A stretch of 64,000 nt of DNA, taken from the NCBI RefSeq assembly GCF_003391395.1, contig NZ_CP024190.1:3596001-3660000 (forward strand), written 5' to 3'. The stretch comes from Mycobacterium marinum (GTDB lineage Bacteria; Actinomycetota; Actinomycetes; Mycobacteriales; Mycobacteriaceae). Positions 26,359-35,452 of this stretch are shown here, in pieces. The notes beneath the pieces were generated by a model. It worked only from the letters and a program-made list of their open reading frames with translations. It had not been told where the DNA came from and did not search any database. A program made the translations under genes and the position numbers. Position 1 is the stretch's first letter; every line of letters starts with the position of its first letter.

Positions 26359-27468
26359 ATGGCAGGAACCTTCGCTGATCTGCTTGATCGGGGAACTTCA
26401 AGGTCCTTGGCTGCTTACGCTTGCACCGTGGCTGACCTGGACGTGATGATTTTCACCTTCACTGAGACCGAAGCCGAGGCCGTCAAGTCGCTCCTGCAGA
26501 AGTACCTCGACACGGGCCCGGCGGATTCGACGTTATGGAGAGCTGAGGTCCTGGGCGAACGGATCATCGTGGGGACCCTCGCCGACGACCGAACCGTACG
26601 AATCGAACACAAGTCGCTGCGGGCCCAAGGCAATGTCACCGCGGCGGGTGAGCTCACTCGCGCCGCCTACGACGATGAGAAGGTACACGGGGAGTTCGCG
26701 GACTACTACATCTTCTACGCCTGTTGCGGAGCGCTCGACGGGAAACTAATTGGCCAGATCTTCCGCATTTCGAGCGTCTCGTACATGTCGCTGGGCTCCG
26801 TCAAGAGACATCACGGCCAGGTCGTTGACGCCACCACACCCAAGCAGGACGCCACACTCAGGCAGGTAGCCGAGCTGACGGAGCATGGAGCCGACCCGCT
26901 GCTCGTCAAGCAGCGCCCTCCGGCTGCGGTCGGCACGACGATGCATGCGCCGATCGACGCCGTCACCGAGACGGTGAAGCTGAAGAACAAGTGGATCGTG
27001 CGAACGTACCCAGGCGAGCAGCCGCCACTGGGTTCGATCGAGCTGCCTACGGGATCACCAACCGCACCAGGACGTCTTCGACTTCTGGATCTTCCTGACG
27101 CCTCTGTACTGGCTACAGACAAGGTCATCGAAATCCCGCCGGCGAAGACTGCACCCACCCCCAGACGAACCCCACCGGATGGCCCGATCTTCAACGCTGG
27201 GGAATGGACATACGGCGAGACCCTGGCCCACTGCAGGGAGTATGTGAAAGGCAACGTCCTGATTGATATGGAGACGTTCGGAATCGCCTCCGCGATGGAG
27301 GCGCTACGTCTAGAGAACAATGTGCTCGTATTGCGCGTCGTCACCGACGCTCTGACCAACAAGGCTGACCAGCCCGATTACGACCAGCTCGCCCTCCTTC
27401 AGCGTCAGCTTCCCGCACTAGATGAGGTGCTAGCGATTATCATGGGAACCACTGATGACGCCGGATGA
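26359..27468 (+). CDS. nucleoside phosphorylase/nucleosidase-like protein, first gene of a cargo run
   Basis: A protein of up to 369 residues. The segment DVMIFTFTETEAEAVKSLL looks like the first strand-helix of the PNP/UDP/MTAN phosphorylase fold, and NVLIDMETFGIASAMEALRL with VLVLRVVTDALTNK near residue 299-335 matches the family's C-terminal core, where the Met-Glu pair binds ribose. The middle has a Pro-rich insert (EIPPAKTAPTPRRTPPDG), unusual for housekeeping enzymes. This form of the fold is frequent in bacterial conflict systems, where it could cleave a nucleotide on infection. The true start may be GTG 26428 or 26443. Its end overlaps the next gene by 14 bp, so the two are coupled. 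Confidence 0.7.
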   Translation: MAGTFADLLDRGTSRSLAAYACTVADLDVMIFTFTETEAEAVKSLLQKYLDTGPADSTLWRAEVLGERIIVGTLADDRTVRIEHKSLRAQGNVTAAGELTRAAYDDEKVHGEFADYYIFYACCGALDGKLIGQIFRISSVSYMSLGSVKRHHGQVVDATTPKQDATLRQVAELTEHGADPLLVKQRPPAAVGTTMHAPIDAVTETVKLKNKWIVRTYPGEQPPLGSIELPTGSPTAPGRLRLLDLPDASVLATDKVIEIPPAKTAPTPRRTPPDGPIFNAGEWTYGETLAHCREYVKGNVLIDMETFGIASAMEALRLENNVLVLRVVTDALTNKADQPDYDQLALLQRQLPALDEVLAIIMGTTDDAG

Positions 27469-28117
27469 CACGCTTGACGCCCAGGTCCGCCGTATGCGGG
27501 CAGGCATTGTTTACGCCCCGAGCAGCGACGACTCGGGGTCATGGTGGCCTGTGCTGGCTTCCATCGTGTCGATGGCAGCCGCCGAGATGGAAAACCAGAC
27601 CGATCGGCTGAACCGGTTCTCGATGCCGCTCCTGCCCACGGACAGCTCCGATGTGCGGGCGAACGCGACGGGGTCAGCCCAGCGTTTCCTCAGCCAGCTC
27701 CGTTCCGACTATCGGCGAGTCGCCCTCCCAAGGGTGAGCCTCGCTGAAGTGGAACGGATGAGGAACTGGGGCAAGTGGGCCGACGAACTCAAGAAGGCCA
27801 ACATCAACAACTGCTCAGTCGCGATCCTCGCCGTGGGCCAGTATCTGGCCTCCGACCGATCGGGAAACCTTTGGATCGCTTTGGACCCATGGATCTCCGA
27901 CACAGATTTCTCCAACGAAATGTGGTGGTACGTAAGCATGTTCGGCGAGGTCATCGGGCCAGTGGTCCAACTAGCACTTAATGGCACCGACGAGCTCGAC
28001 GAGCTTCCGAAGTGGGCCGGTGAGGTTGGGGATGAGTGGTGCAAACGGTTCCTGAAGGCTGGCGCCCACGAGCTGCGATCGGACGAGCAACCCGTCGCGG
28101 CGCACTCCTACGCGTAG
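27455..28117 (+). CDS. unknown protein (220 aa), second gene of the phosphorylase run
   Basis: I do not recognise this family. The protein is soluble, acidic and Trp-rich (SGSWWPVLASIV, NEMWWYVSMFG, LPKWAGEVGDEWCKRF), mostly helical by composition, with no signal peptide or nucleotide motif. It begins 14 bp before the end of the phosphorylase-like gene in a different frame, which points to translational coupling and a joint function, possibly as sensor or regulator of that enzyme. Confidence 0.6.
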   Translation: MTPDDTLDAQVRRMRAGIVYAPSSDDSGSWWPVLASIVSMAAAEMENQTDRLNRFSMPLLPTDSSDVRANATGSAQRFLSQLRSDYRRVALPRVSLAEVERMRNWGKWADELKKANINNCSVAILAVGQYLASDRSGNLWIALDPWISDTDFSNEMWWYVSMFGEVIGPVVQLALNGTDELDELPKWAGEVGDEWCKRFLKAGAHELRSDEQPVAAHSYA

Positions 28118-28218
28118 GTAACCACTCCACGCTGCAGCTTGCAGGCGCTTAAAGACGCCCAAACTCCTAGCGCGGGTCCAATCCGTGGCAGACGAGATCA
28201 CACCGGGATGGCGCAACC

Positions 28219-28689
28219 ATGGGGAACGGCAGTGACGATCTACAGAAACACATCAGTGACTTTATCGTTGCAGTCCACGGTTTCCTGGCAAGGAATGATG
28301 TGCTAGAGCATCGCAGGTCCGGGATCGCGATGCCGAAGGCATTCGACATGGAGGACTTTCGACGGTGGGCGCGCGAATACGTCGGAACATTAGATCCGGC
28401 GGTCGCCGCGTGGCACGAACCGCTAGAAACGAACGCCGCCGCAATCCTCGAGTTGACAAGCGATGCGCGCCTCACCGAGCCCGTCCGCAAGTTGAGGCTG
28501 CTCATAGAGCAGAACGTTGCCGCTAATCGCATGGTGTACGCCGAGGCCGAGAACGCCGCGGACCTCATCGATGCCGTCAAATTGGCAGCGAAAGCGCTGA
28601 AAACCCTTGGAGTAGAAAGCCAAACACGCTTAGTGCATATCAGGACCGCTTTGCAGGAACTGAAAACCGTAGTAGAGACTCCACGATGA
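28219..28689 (+). CDS. unknown helical protein (156 aa), possible third gene of the run
   Basis: I do not recognise the family. The sequence is largely alpha-helical with heptad-like stretches (RKLRLLIEQNVAANRMVYAE and DLIDAVKLAAKALKTLG), suggesting a bundle or coiled coil. There is no membrane segment. It starts 101 bp after the 220-residue gene on the same strand; a separate promoter is possible in that gap, so operon membership is likely but not certain. Confidence 0.55.
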   Translation: MGNGSDDLQKHISDFIVAVHGFLARNDVLEHRRSGIAMPKAFDMEDFRRWAREYVGTLDPAVAAWHEPLETNAAAILELTSDARLTEPVRKLRLLIEQNVAANRMVYAEAENAADLIDAVKLAAKALKTLGVESQTRLVHIRTALQELKTVVETPR

Positions 28690-29220
28690 GCGGCGTGCGC
28701 AGGCGGGTGGACAGGGATTTGGCTCACAATTGAACACCGGTGACACCAGTGGCCCTGCATATTCGATTCCGTCGTATTCGTTGCGCTGTTGTTGCGAACA
28801 CCGCGGAAGTCGGTGGCGGTGGTGTGCGCCCTATCGGTGTGGCTCGGGATCTGCATGTATGGGCGAGTTTGTTGGAGCGACATCGCCTGGAGCCTCCGGC
28901 GTAAGACTGCTCCAGAGTCGGCGCTGCGACCTGACAGCCACATAGCCCGCGCTCACGCTTTCCAGCGCCGCGTCTTGACGCTGGCACCGACCGCCAACTG
29001 GGCCACCGGCAAATTCTCTTTTCTTCCATCCGCGTCATCGACGGGTCTGGTATGTCGCGAGCCGGCGCGTTCCACATGCGGCCCGCTTCTCTGTCCCGAC
29101 TTAATAGGTGTGTCAAAACGTATCCGTTTGCTGCGCGCTTGAGATAACCTCCTCAACAACCACCACGGCTTCATGGCGATTACTTCAATTGATAGGGCGG
29201 AATGAGATGATGGACATCAT
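28690..29220. other. 531-bp spacer before the OLD nuclease gene
   Basis: No supported gene. Frames on both strands are arginine- or serine-rich shadows. Base composition becomes more A+T-rich towards the right end. Immediately before the ATG at 29221 lies a small palindrome (ATGATG-GA-CATCAT), which may be an operator, and no strong Shine-Dalgarno sequence. Confidence 0.5.
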
Positions 29221-30828
29221 ATGATTACCCGTGTTGTTATTAATAGCTACCGCCTTTTCGACAACTTCGACTGGGAGCCAAATCTCGGTACGAATATCAT
29301 TGTGGGTGATAATGAGGCTGGTAAGTCCACGCTGCTCGAGGCCATTGCGCTGGCACTTACTGGAAGACTGAATGGCAGGTGGGCTCAAGAGGAGTTGAAC
29401 CCTTACTGGTTCAATCAAGAACAGGTTAAGCGGTACTTCGATTCGCTCAGCACTACCTCACCGTTACACCCGCCCGAGATCCTCATCGAGCTGTATCTGA
29501 CGAATGACGATGACAATCTGCAGCCACTCTTAGGTGTCCATAATTCACGTCAAGATAAGTTGCCGGGCGTCCGGATCCATATATTCCCTTCGGCCGAATA
29601 TGCAGAAGAGTTCGCGGACTACATGAAGGCCGACGACCGCCCCGACATACTGCCGACGGAGTGGTACACCGTGGAGTGGAAGAACTTCTGCGATGAAAAG
29701 CTCACACGGCGACCCAAGCACCTCGGTGTTGCAGTCGTTGACTCGCGCACGATCCGATCAACGGCCGGCGTCGACTATCACACCCGCGAGATGCTCTCCG
29801 ACTTCATTGAGCCCAAGGAGCGCGCTGCCGTCGCGATTGCACACCGAAGCGCTCGTCACGTCATCAGCACCCAGACGCTCGCTCCGGTGAACGAGCGAAT
29901 CGCCGAGAAGAATAAGACGTTGCACGACAAGGCAATTGGACTGCACATGGATCAGTCCGCGAACGCGTCTTGGGAGAACAGCATCGTCCCACAGGTCGCC
30001 GACGTCCCGTTTGTGATGGCAGGTCAGGGGCAACAAGCCTCGATCAAGGTGGCGCTGGCTATGAGCCGATCCGCCGAGACGACAGCGTATGCACTGGTTG
30101 AGGAACCCGAGAATCATCTATCCCATACGAGTCTCACCAAGCTCGTATCACGTATCGAAGAGCTTGCCGGGAGTCGACAGATCTTCCTGACCACGCACAG
30201 CTCATTCGTCCTGAACCGACTTGGGCTCGATAAATTAGTGCTATTGCACCGCGGTACGAAGGCGGCCATCGAGGCCCTTCCTCCTGACACTGTGAAGTAC
30301 TTCAAACGCCTCTCTGGTTACGACACCATGCGCCTCGTACTTGCCGACAAGGTTGTATTGGTCGAAGGCCCGTCCGACGAAATGGTTTTCGAAAAAGCAT
30401 TCCGCGCCAAGCATGATGGCAAACGTCCAATGGAACTTGGCGTCGACGTCATCTCGATGGCGGGTGTCTCTCTCAAGCGCGGTCTGCAGCTCTGCGCAGC
30501 GTTGAAACGGCAGATTGCAGCAATCCGTGATAACGATGGGAAGCCTGCCGACCATTGGCGTAAGCCGCTCGAGGGGTTGCTAGAGGCCGGCGTACGCGAG
30601 GTGTTCATCGGCGATCCGGCCGATGGGAGAACGCTTGAACCGCAGCTACTGAAGCTGAACGACGAGACGACGCTTCGGTCCCTCCTTGATATCACGGACG
30701 ACGATAACGACACCGTCGAGTGGATGTCTTCTCACAAGACGGAATGGGCGCTCACGCTCGATGAATCGGATGATGTGGAACTCGAATATCCTCAATACCT
30801 CAAGGATGCAGTCGATTTCGTGTCATGA
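29221..30828 (+). CDS. OLD-family nuclease (GajA-like): ABC ATPase plus Toprim
   Basis: A 535-residue OLD (overcoming lysogenization defect) protein. The SMC/ABC-type ATPase has Walker A GDNEAGKST (near residue 30), a signature region GQGQQASIKVALAM (about 268), Walker B ALVEEPENHLSH (about 288) and the H-loop FLTTHSS. The Toprim domain starts at VVLVEGPSDEMVFEKAF (about residue 377), with its catalytic Glu, and reaches a later acidic motif in VFIGDPADG. Together with the helicase gene that overlaps it by four bases (ATGA), this is the gene content of a Gabija antiphage system, where GajA nicks DNA and GajB is the helicase. Base composition is lower in G+C than the chromosome, suggesting transfer. 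Confidence 0.88.
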   Translation: MITRVVINSYRLFDNFDWEPNLGTNIIVGDNEAGKSTLLEAIALALTGRLNGRWAQEELNPYWFNQEQVKRYFDSLSTTSPLHPPEILIELYLTNDDDNLQPLLGVHNSRQDKLPGVRIHIFPSAEYAEEFADYMKADDRPDILPTEWYTVEWKNFCDEKLTRRPKHLGVAVVDSRTIRSTAGVDYHTREMLSDFIEPKERAAVAIAHRSARHVISTQTLAPVNERIAEKNKTLHDKAIGLHMDQSANASWENSIVPQVADVPFVMAGQGQQASIKVALAMSRSAETTAYALVEEPENHLSHTSLTKLVSRIEELAGSRQIFLTTHSSFVLNRLGLDKLVLLHRGTKAAIEALPPDTVKYFKRLSGYDTMRLVLADKVVLVEGPSDEMVFEKAFRAKHDGKRPMELGVDVISMAGVSLKRGLQLCAALKRQIAAIRDNDGKPADHWRKPLEGLLEAGVREVFIGDPADGRTLEPQLLKLNDETTLRSLLDITDDDNDTVEWMSSHKTEWALTLDESDDVELEYPQYLKDAVDFVS

Positions 30829-31910
30829 ATACTGCCACGCTTGCGGTCGCAGGATCGCGGAAGACACAGTCGATCGTCGACGCGTGTGCGACCGGTCCCG
30901 CTGGCCGACGACGCCTGGTTTTGACGTACACCCTAACTGGACAGCGAGACCTTGAGCGCCGCCTCAGCGCTGCTTGTAATCCGACAAATCTTCCAGAGGT
31001 CTCGGGGTGGTACGCCTTCCTGCTTCGCCACTGGATCCGTCCATTTCTGCCGCTCAAGTATCCAGGACGGCGGCTGGCCGGACTAAATTTCGAAGGGGTG
31101 CCTGCGAGTCGACCCGATGGCGTTGTCATCGCCTCCGGAGCCGCTCGCTATTTAGATGCGGAATCGCGTGCCTACAGACGGTTTCTGTCGAAGCTGGCTG
31201 TCGATGTGGCGAAAGCGGCTGAGGGAACGGTCATTACACGCCTGCAACGAATCTATGACGAGATCTATGTGGATGAAGTTCAGGACATGACAGGCTACGA
31301 CCTCGATATGCTCGAACAACTGCTCAAATCGACGAGCACGATCCACCTCGTCGGCGACCTTCGTCAGTCGGTGTTCGACACCAACCCTCAAGATCCCCGA
31401 CTGCCGGAATTCCGCGGCCTAAAGATGATCAATTGGTTCCGACAACAGGAGGAGTCTGGCCGCCTACAGATCAAGTTCTCATCGACCACCTGGCGCTCCG
31501 TCCAATCGGTAGCCACCTTTGCCGATTCACTTTTTGATGCTTCTTGGGGTTTCGGGGCAACCGTCTCCGCGCAGACGGCAACGTCCGATCATGACGGTGT
31601 CTTCGTGGTTGCACCTGAGCATCTGGGTGCTTATCTGGACCGCTACAAGCCGGTATGCCTGCGGCAAACAGTAGCGACGCCTGTCCCGGGTGGTGTTAGC
31701 GCGACCAACTTTGGGATCTCGAAGGGGCTAACGCACGAACGCGTTCTCATCTTCCCGACCGGACCGATGAAGACCTTCCTCAAGCACGGCAGGCTGCTCG
31801 CGCCTCGCTCGGCGTGCGGTCTCTACGTCGGGGTGACGCGCGCTGTCTTCAGTGTCGCGTTCGTGGTGGAAAAGCCCGACAAAAGTGGCCTCCAAGTATG
31901 GCAGCCCTAA
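30825..31910 (+). CDS. UvrD/PcrA-like helicase (GajB-like)
   Basis: A 361-residue superfamily 1 helicase, shorter than typical GajB (near 500). Motifs in order: Walker A variant AVAGSRKTQSIVD (residues about 7-19), the DEXX box YVDEVQDMTGYD, motif III HLVGDLRQSVFDT, an arginine motif after KFSSTTWRS, motif V ATNFGISKGLTHERVLIF, and motif VI LYVGVTRAVFSVAFV. All core motifs remain, so the protein may be active. The nucleotide loop reads G-S-R-K-T where UvrD has G-S-G-K-T. Its ATG overlaps the OLD gene stop, which implies tight co-expression. A broader family of OLD-helicase pairs exists; Gabija is the best-known member. Confidence 0.85.
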   Translation: MNTATLAVAGSRKTQSIVDACATGPAGRRRLVLTYTLTGQRDLERRLSAACNPTNLPEVSGWYAFLLRHWIRPFLPLKYPGRRLAGLNFEGVPASRPDGVVIASGAARYLDAESRAYRRFLSKLAVDVAKAAEGTVITRLQRIYDEIYVDEVQDMTGYDLDMLEQLLKSTSTIHLVGDLRQSVFDTNPQDPRLPEFRGLKMINWFRQQEESGRLQIKFSSTTWRSVQSVATFADSLFDASWGFGATVSAQTATSDHDGVFVVAPEHLGAYLDRYKPVCLRQTVATPVPGGVSATNFGISKGLTHERVLIFPTGPMKTFLKHGRLLAPRSACGLYVGVTRAVFSVAFVVEKPDKSGLQVWQP

Positions 31911-31984
31911 AACCGGGACCGACCCATATGCAGGCCGATGACCCTTGCGGCCCAGCAGAGCCGGAACAGACGAGTGCGTTGAAC

Positions 31985-32767
31985 TTAGTGGGATCCACGC
32001 AGGCGCTGCTCCAAGGACGACCAGTAGCGGTACCCGTCAAACCACTCCCCGATCGTGTCCAGATCGAACTCCGAAGAGTCGGCCCGGCGGCCCCACCGGT
32101 AGCCGTCCATCGCCTGGTGGTACTCAAGGTGGTGCGGACTGCATACCGGCACGATCGGCCATTCGTCGCTGTCGGGGAACCGCGACTTCGGTGCTAGCCG
32201 CAGTAGATGAGTACCGGGCTGACCGCATCTGTAGATCAGGCACGGCATCGGCTCCGGCACGGCGGCAGGTAGATCGCCCCGATCCCACTGGAACCCGCTC
32301 ATCTTCTGATGCCAGGCCGTGTGATGGGGCTTGCAGAGCCGGAGGTAGGGCCACCGATCGGCCTCGCGGAATCCGAACACATTCCGGGGTGCAAAGTGGT
32401 GCTACTCGTAGCCCATTGTCGTACAGCCCTGGACCACGCACACTGGAATGCCGTCGATCCCGGACTCGAAGTACTCCACTCGCTTGCCGCGTTCGATCAG
32501 GTCGTTGAACGCTTTGGCGCTCAGGTGTCGGATGCGGCGCCCGCAGTCCGCGCAGCACAGGTCGTAAGTCGGCACCCCGCTGCGCTTCGTGCGGCGTCCG
32601 AGGAAGACCGTCGCCTCATCCTGGTCCCGGCTTGTGGCCGCGGGCAGGACGGTCGTGTCCCGACGTGACACCCGCGCTGGAACATGCAGTAAGGCCGATC
32701 GCCGGCGGCGGACAGGCAGAAATCCGGGCAGGTCACTTGAGCGAGGACCAGACGATCGCGGAACCAC
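31985..32767 (-). pseudogene. tandem HNH-like zinc protein interrupted by an in-frame TAG
   Basis: One minus-strand frame runs from about 32767 (a likely real start is GTG 32575, VPTYDLCCADCGRR) to a stop at 31985, broken only by TAG at 32402-32404. Before it is a Cys cluster (CCADCGRRIRH and CVVQGC). After it come two copies of the same motif: HHFAPRNVFGF...WPYLRLCKPHHTAWH and HLLRLAPKSRF...WPIVPVCSPHHLEYH, about 55 residues apart. Each resembles an HNH-type zinc/nuclease unit. The stop replaces the residue just before the HH pair, where Trp would fit (TGG to TAG). The role is unknown; nuclease activity is inference. An ATG-less restart for the C-terminal 131 residues is possible. Confidence 0.65.
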
Positions 32768-32862
32768 TCACCTCATCCACTATGGCACGAGTCCATCCTG
32801 ACCAGCGCCTCCCGCACTGGGCTGCCCGTGGGCATTTACACGTGGCGGCTCCGCCGGAGTGC

Positions 32863-33423
32863 TTACACCTGAATCGGCGTGTGGTTTGCTGCGTTCAGTG
32901 CCGCGAACAGCTTGATCTGTCGGCGCATCGACATCGGCTGCCGCTCGATCGCCGCCAGGCCGTCCAGCAGCACGTTCATGTGCCCGAGCACTTTCTCCAG
33001 CCACGGCCTCAGCACGTTGCACTTGATCTCGTCGACGTGCGGGATGAAAGCAGTGTCGTTCCTTGGTGGGTGGTGCGCTACTGCGAGCGCCGCGAGAGCG
33101 CTATCGATGGACTTGATGACCACCGCGATCTGCTCGGGCCTGGGCACCATGAACCGGTGCTTGTTCGCGGTTAGATACGTTTGTAGTTCGTCTAGATCTG
33201 CCTCTACGGGGCTTCCGGGAAGTAGGCCTCGATCCACGTTGTCGACTGCTCGCACTAAACGGAACTGCGAATGGAGCCGCCGTCGCAGTTCAATACGCAG
33301 AGCTGCCTGGCGTTCACTGAAAGGAGCGCTCCTCGCATTGTCATTGGCGCGGGTGGTCAGCCAGATACCGAAAGCGGTCATGACCAGGCCCAAGACGGTT
33401 GAGATGACGGTGAACGTGTTCAT
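32863..33423 (-). CDS. small membrane-anchored protein of unknown function
   Basis: A 186-residue protein with one N-terminal membrane segment (TVISTVLGLVMTAFGIWL, residues 4-21) and a cytosolic helical domain (QAALRIELRRRLHSQFRLVR onward). No family recognised. ATG at 33423 begins right before the membrane segment; the frame extends to 33456. It is divergent from the 519-residue gene with about 100 bp between the starts, which is a common layout for two-gene cargo modules. Confidence 0.65.
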   Translation of the reverse strand: MNTFTVISTVLGLVMTAFGIWLTTRANDNARSAPFSERQAALRIELRRRLHSQFRLVRAVDNVDRGLLPGSPVEADLDELQTYLTANKHRFMVPRPEQIAVVIKSIDSALAALAVAHHPPRNDTAFIPHVDEIKCNVLRPWLEKVLGHMNVLLDGLAAIERQPMSMRRQIKLFAALNAANHTPIQV

Positions 33424-33525
33424 GTTGCGGAGTGTACGGAGGCAGCGTGCACGCACCCGACGTGTGAAACGACCACGGTAGTCCGACGCCCAAAATTGGA
33501 CATCTCATCAATCGATAACGTTGCG

Positions 33526-35085
33526 ATGTCAGCCACGACGCAAATCGGAAGGCCACAACACATGCCAAGAGAAGAGGTCGAGCTCGTGCTTCCAAGCGTC
33601 CTCTTCGGAGGGGATTTGCGCGGCTTCCTCGATTACCTGGGACTGCATGGCCGGTCGCTCGGCAGCGACCGATGGGCCGTCTGGCCGAACAACGACAAGG
33701 TGTTCATCAGCCATTACGGCCTGGCCGACGACACCGAATTCGTCAACCGCTTCGACCACTTGAAGAACATGCCGTTGGCATCCCCACACCTCGACGACCC
33801 CGATACCGTGGCCCGCTTCGCCGAGATGGAGAAACAGCTTGCCGAGCGCATGTCTGGGGGATCAGACATCGCCGCACTCTTTCGTGGCATCCAGGCGAAT
33901 ATCATGAAATGCGCGACCCACGAGGAGCTGATCGCAACAGTCGAGCAGATGTGCGCGACCCTCGCAGTACTCCCGTTCGAATCAACCAACGAACTCTTGT
34001 TTGCCGGCCTATCCGCTCACTTGGTAATTGCAACAGACCTGCTCATTCATCGAGTTCGATTGCCTGCCATACTGTTCCGCTTCGATCAAGACCCCGATGC
34101 CATGAACACAATCGCCAGTCTCGGCGACGAAGGCGGGTACTTCGCGTCCTCGACAAAGTGGTTCCATGACATCATCAGCGCATCCCACTACTTCGGCCCG
34201 CTGCTCGGCTGCCTTGCTCCGGGCTTCTGGTGCATCCCGACGGGACGTCCGCCGGCTGCGATCCTCTTCTCCTTGGGAACCGGGATCGCAGGATATCGGC
34301 ACACGCCGATGGAACCGATGCAGTTACTGCCTGCCGAAGGCAAAGACGAGCCTGTGCCGATCGAGAATCCGACCCCAGAATCATGCCGGGTCGCAATTTC
34401 ATGGTGGACCAACCGCCTCAACCAAATGTTCGGATATCTCTGCGACCCAACAGCTTTCAGCAACAAGCATGGTATCTACGACCCTTATGAGCACCAACAC
34501 TGGCTGCTTACATTCGGCCAAGTCTTCGAACTTACTACCGCGATACAAACCTTAAGCCGCAACTATGCCGCACAGCGCGCATTGATGAATACGCTGCTCG
34601 ACAGTTACGCGGACAGAATTATCGACTGCGATTTCGAGAAGCTCTGCACATACGACCACGCGAAGGCAACGGCCGAGCATGTGCGATCCAAGATGCCAGA
34701 ATCCGTTGCAGCGCTTCTTATGCCACTTGTCGATAGGGCAGTCGAGGGTCTTCGTCGAGTACAGGACGGATTCTTCTTCCGGGAGCAACGCGGCGACAGG
34801 AACGTGGTCACATGGATTCCCGGCAGCAATCGTGGACACCACCGCGAACCGCCACGAGCAGCAGCGATCCTACTGAAGCTGTACCGAAACGCCACACATG
34901 GCTTCGGCGGCATTCGGCGACCGCAGAGTGACAAGGACCTGATCGCCGAGCGACTGCTCGCACACCACACAGGCGAGACACCAGACGACTTGGTTTTTCT
35001 GCCCTTCCTGTACCTCCTCGACACCTTGTGCGCACCCGCTAGAGTCCGTGAAACGATCGTGAAGCGAGCTCGCATCAGAGACTAA
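33526..35085 (+). CDS. unknown 519-aa cargo protein
   Basis: I do not recognise the family and see no signal peptide, membrane segment or nucleotide-binding motif. The protein is rich in Trp and aromatic clusters (SRVAISWWTNRLNQMFGYL-like region near residue 290 and GIYDPYEHQHWLLTFGQVFE near 325) and ends in a helical domain. ATG at 33526 (MSATTQIGRP) is preferred; TTG at 33496 would add ten residues. It is the last gene before the right attachment site, the usual place for accessory cargo, and divergent from the membrane protein gene. Confidence 0.7.
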   Translation: MSATTQIGRPQHMPREEVELVLPSVLFGGDLRGFLDYLGLHGRSLGSDRWAVWPNNDKVFISHYGLADDTEFVNRFDHLKNMPLASPHLDDPDTVARFAEMEKQLAERMSGGSDIAALFRGIQANIMKCATHEELIATVEQMCATLAVLPFESTNELLFAGLSAHLVIATDLLIHRVRLPAILFRFDQDPDAMNTIASLGDEGGYFASSTKWFHDIISASHYFGPLLGCLAPGFWCIPTGRPPAAILFSLGTGIAGYRHTPMEPMQLLPAEGKDEPVPIENPTPESCRVAISWWTNRLNQMFGYLCDPTAFSNKHGIYDPYEHQHWLLTFGQVFELTTAIQTLSRNYAAQRALMNTLLDSYADRIIDCDFEKLCTYDHAKATAEHVRSKMPESVAALLMPLVDRAVEGLRRVQDGFFFREQRGDRNVVTWIPGSNRGHHREPPRAAAILLKLYRNATHGFGGIRRPQSDKDLIAERLLAHHTGETPDDLVFLPFLYLLDTLCAPARVRETIVKRARIRD

Positions 35086-35452
35086 GCGTGCAGTATCACC
35101 CGGTTGGCGCGGACGAGCGTTTGCCTGCGTCGAAACCCCATGGTCGATTATGAGCGCACCATCAGGCGTTTGAGTGGGTAAAGGTACCGTGAAATCCCCA
35201 CGGGATGTGGTGGCGCAACCACACTGGCGAGCCGAGATTGACCTGACCGGTCATGCGGCGAACGTCATGCCATGGGCTGTCGAATCGGACGAGTTCGACG
35301 GCACCGTTGCAAACGCCCGAGCCGCCGCCGCGTACCGGCGAACACATGCGGCACGACGTGTTTCTGCCCGACGATCTCGCACATGTGGGGACGATGGCCC
35401 GCACGGCGGTCAACCACCCAGTTCAAAGACCTCAATCCGTGTCGTAGGTGGA
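35086..35452. other. 367-bp right end of the element
   Basis: This stretch separates the 519-residue gene from the att repeat. A plus-strand frame from 35174 (MGKGTVKSPRDVVAQPHWRA) stays open across the att site, but it has no support from family or codon pattern once it crosses. I see no certain gene; attP-type arm sequences would be expected here. Confidence 0.45.
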
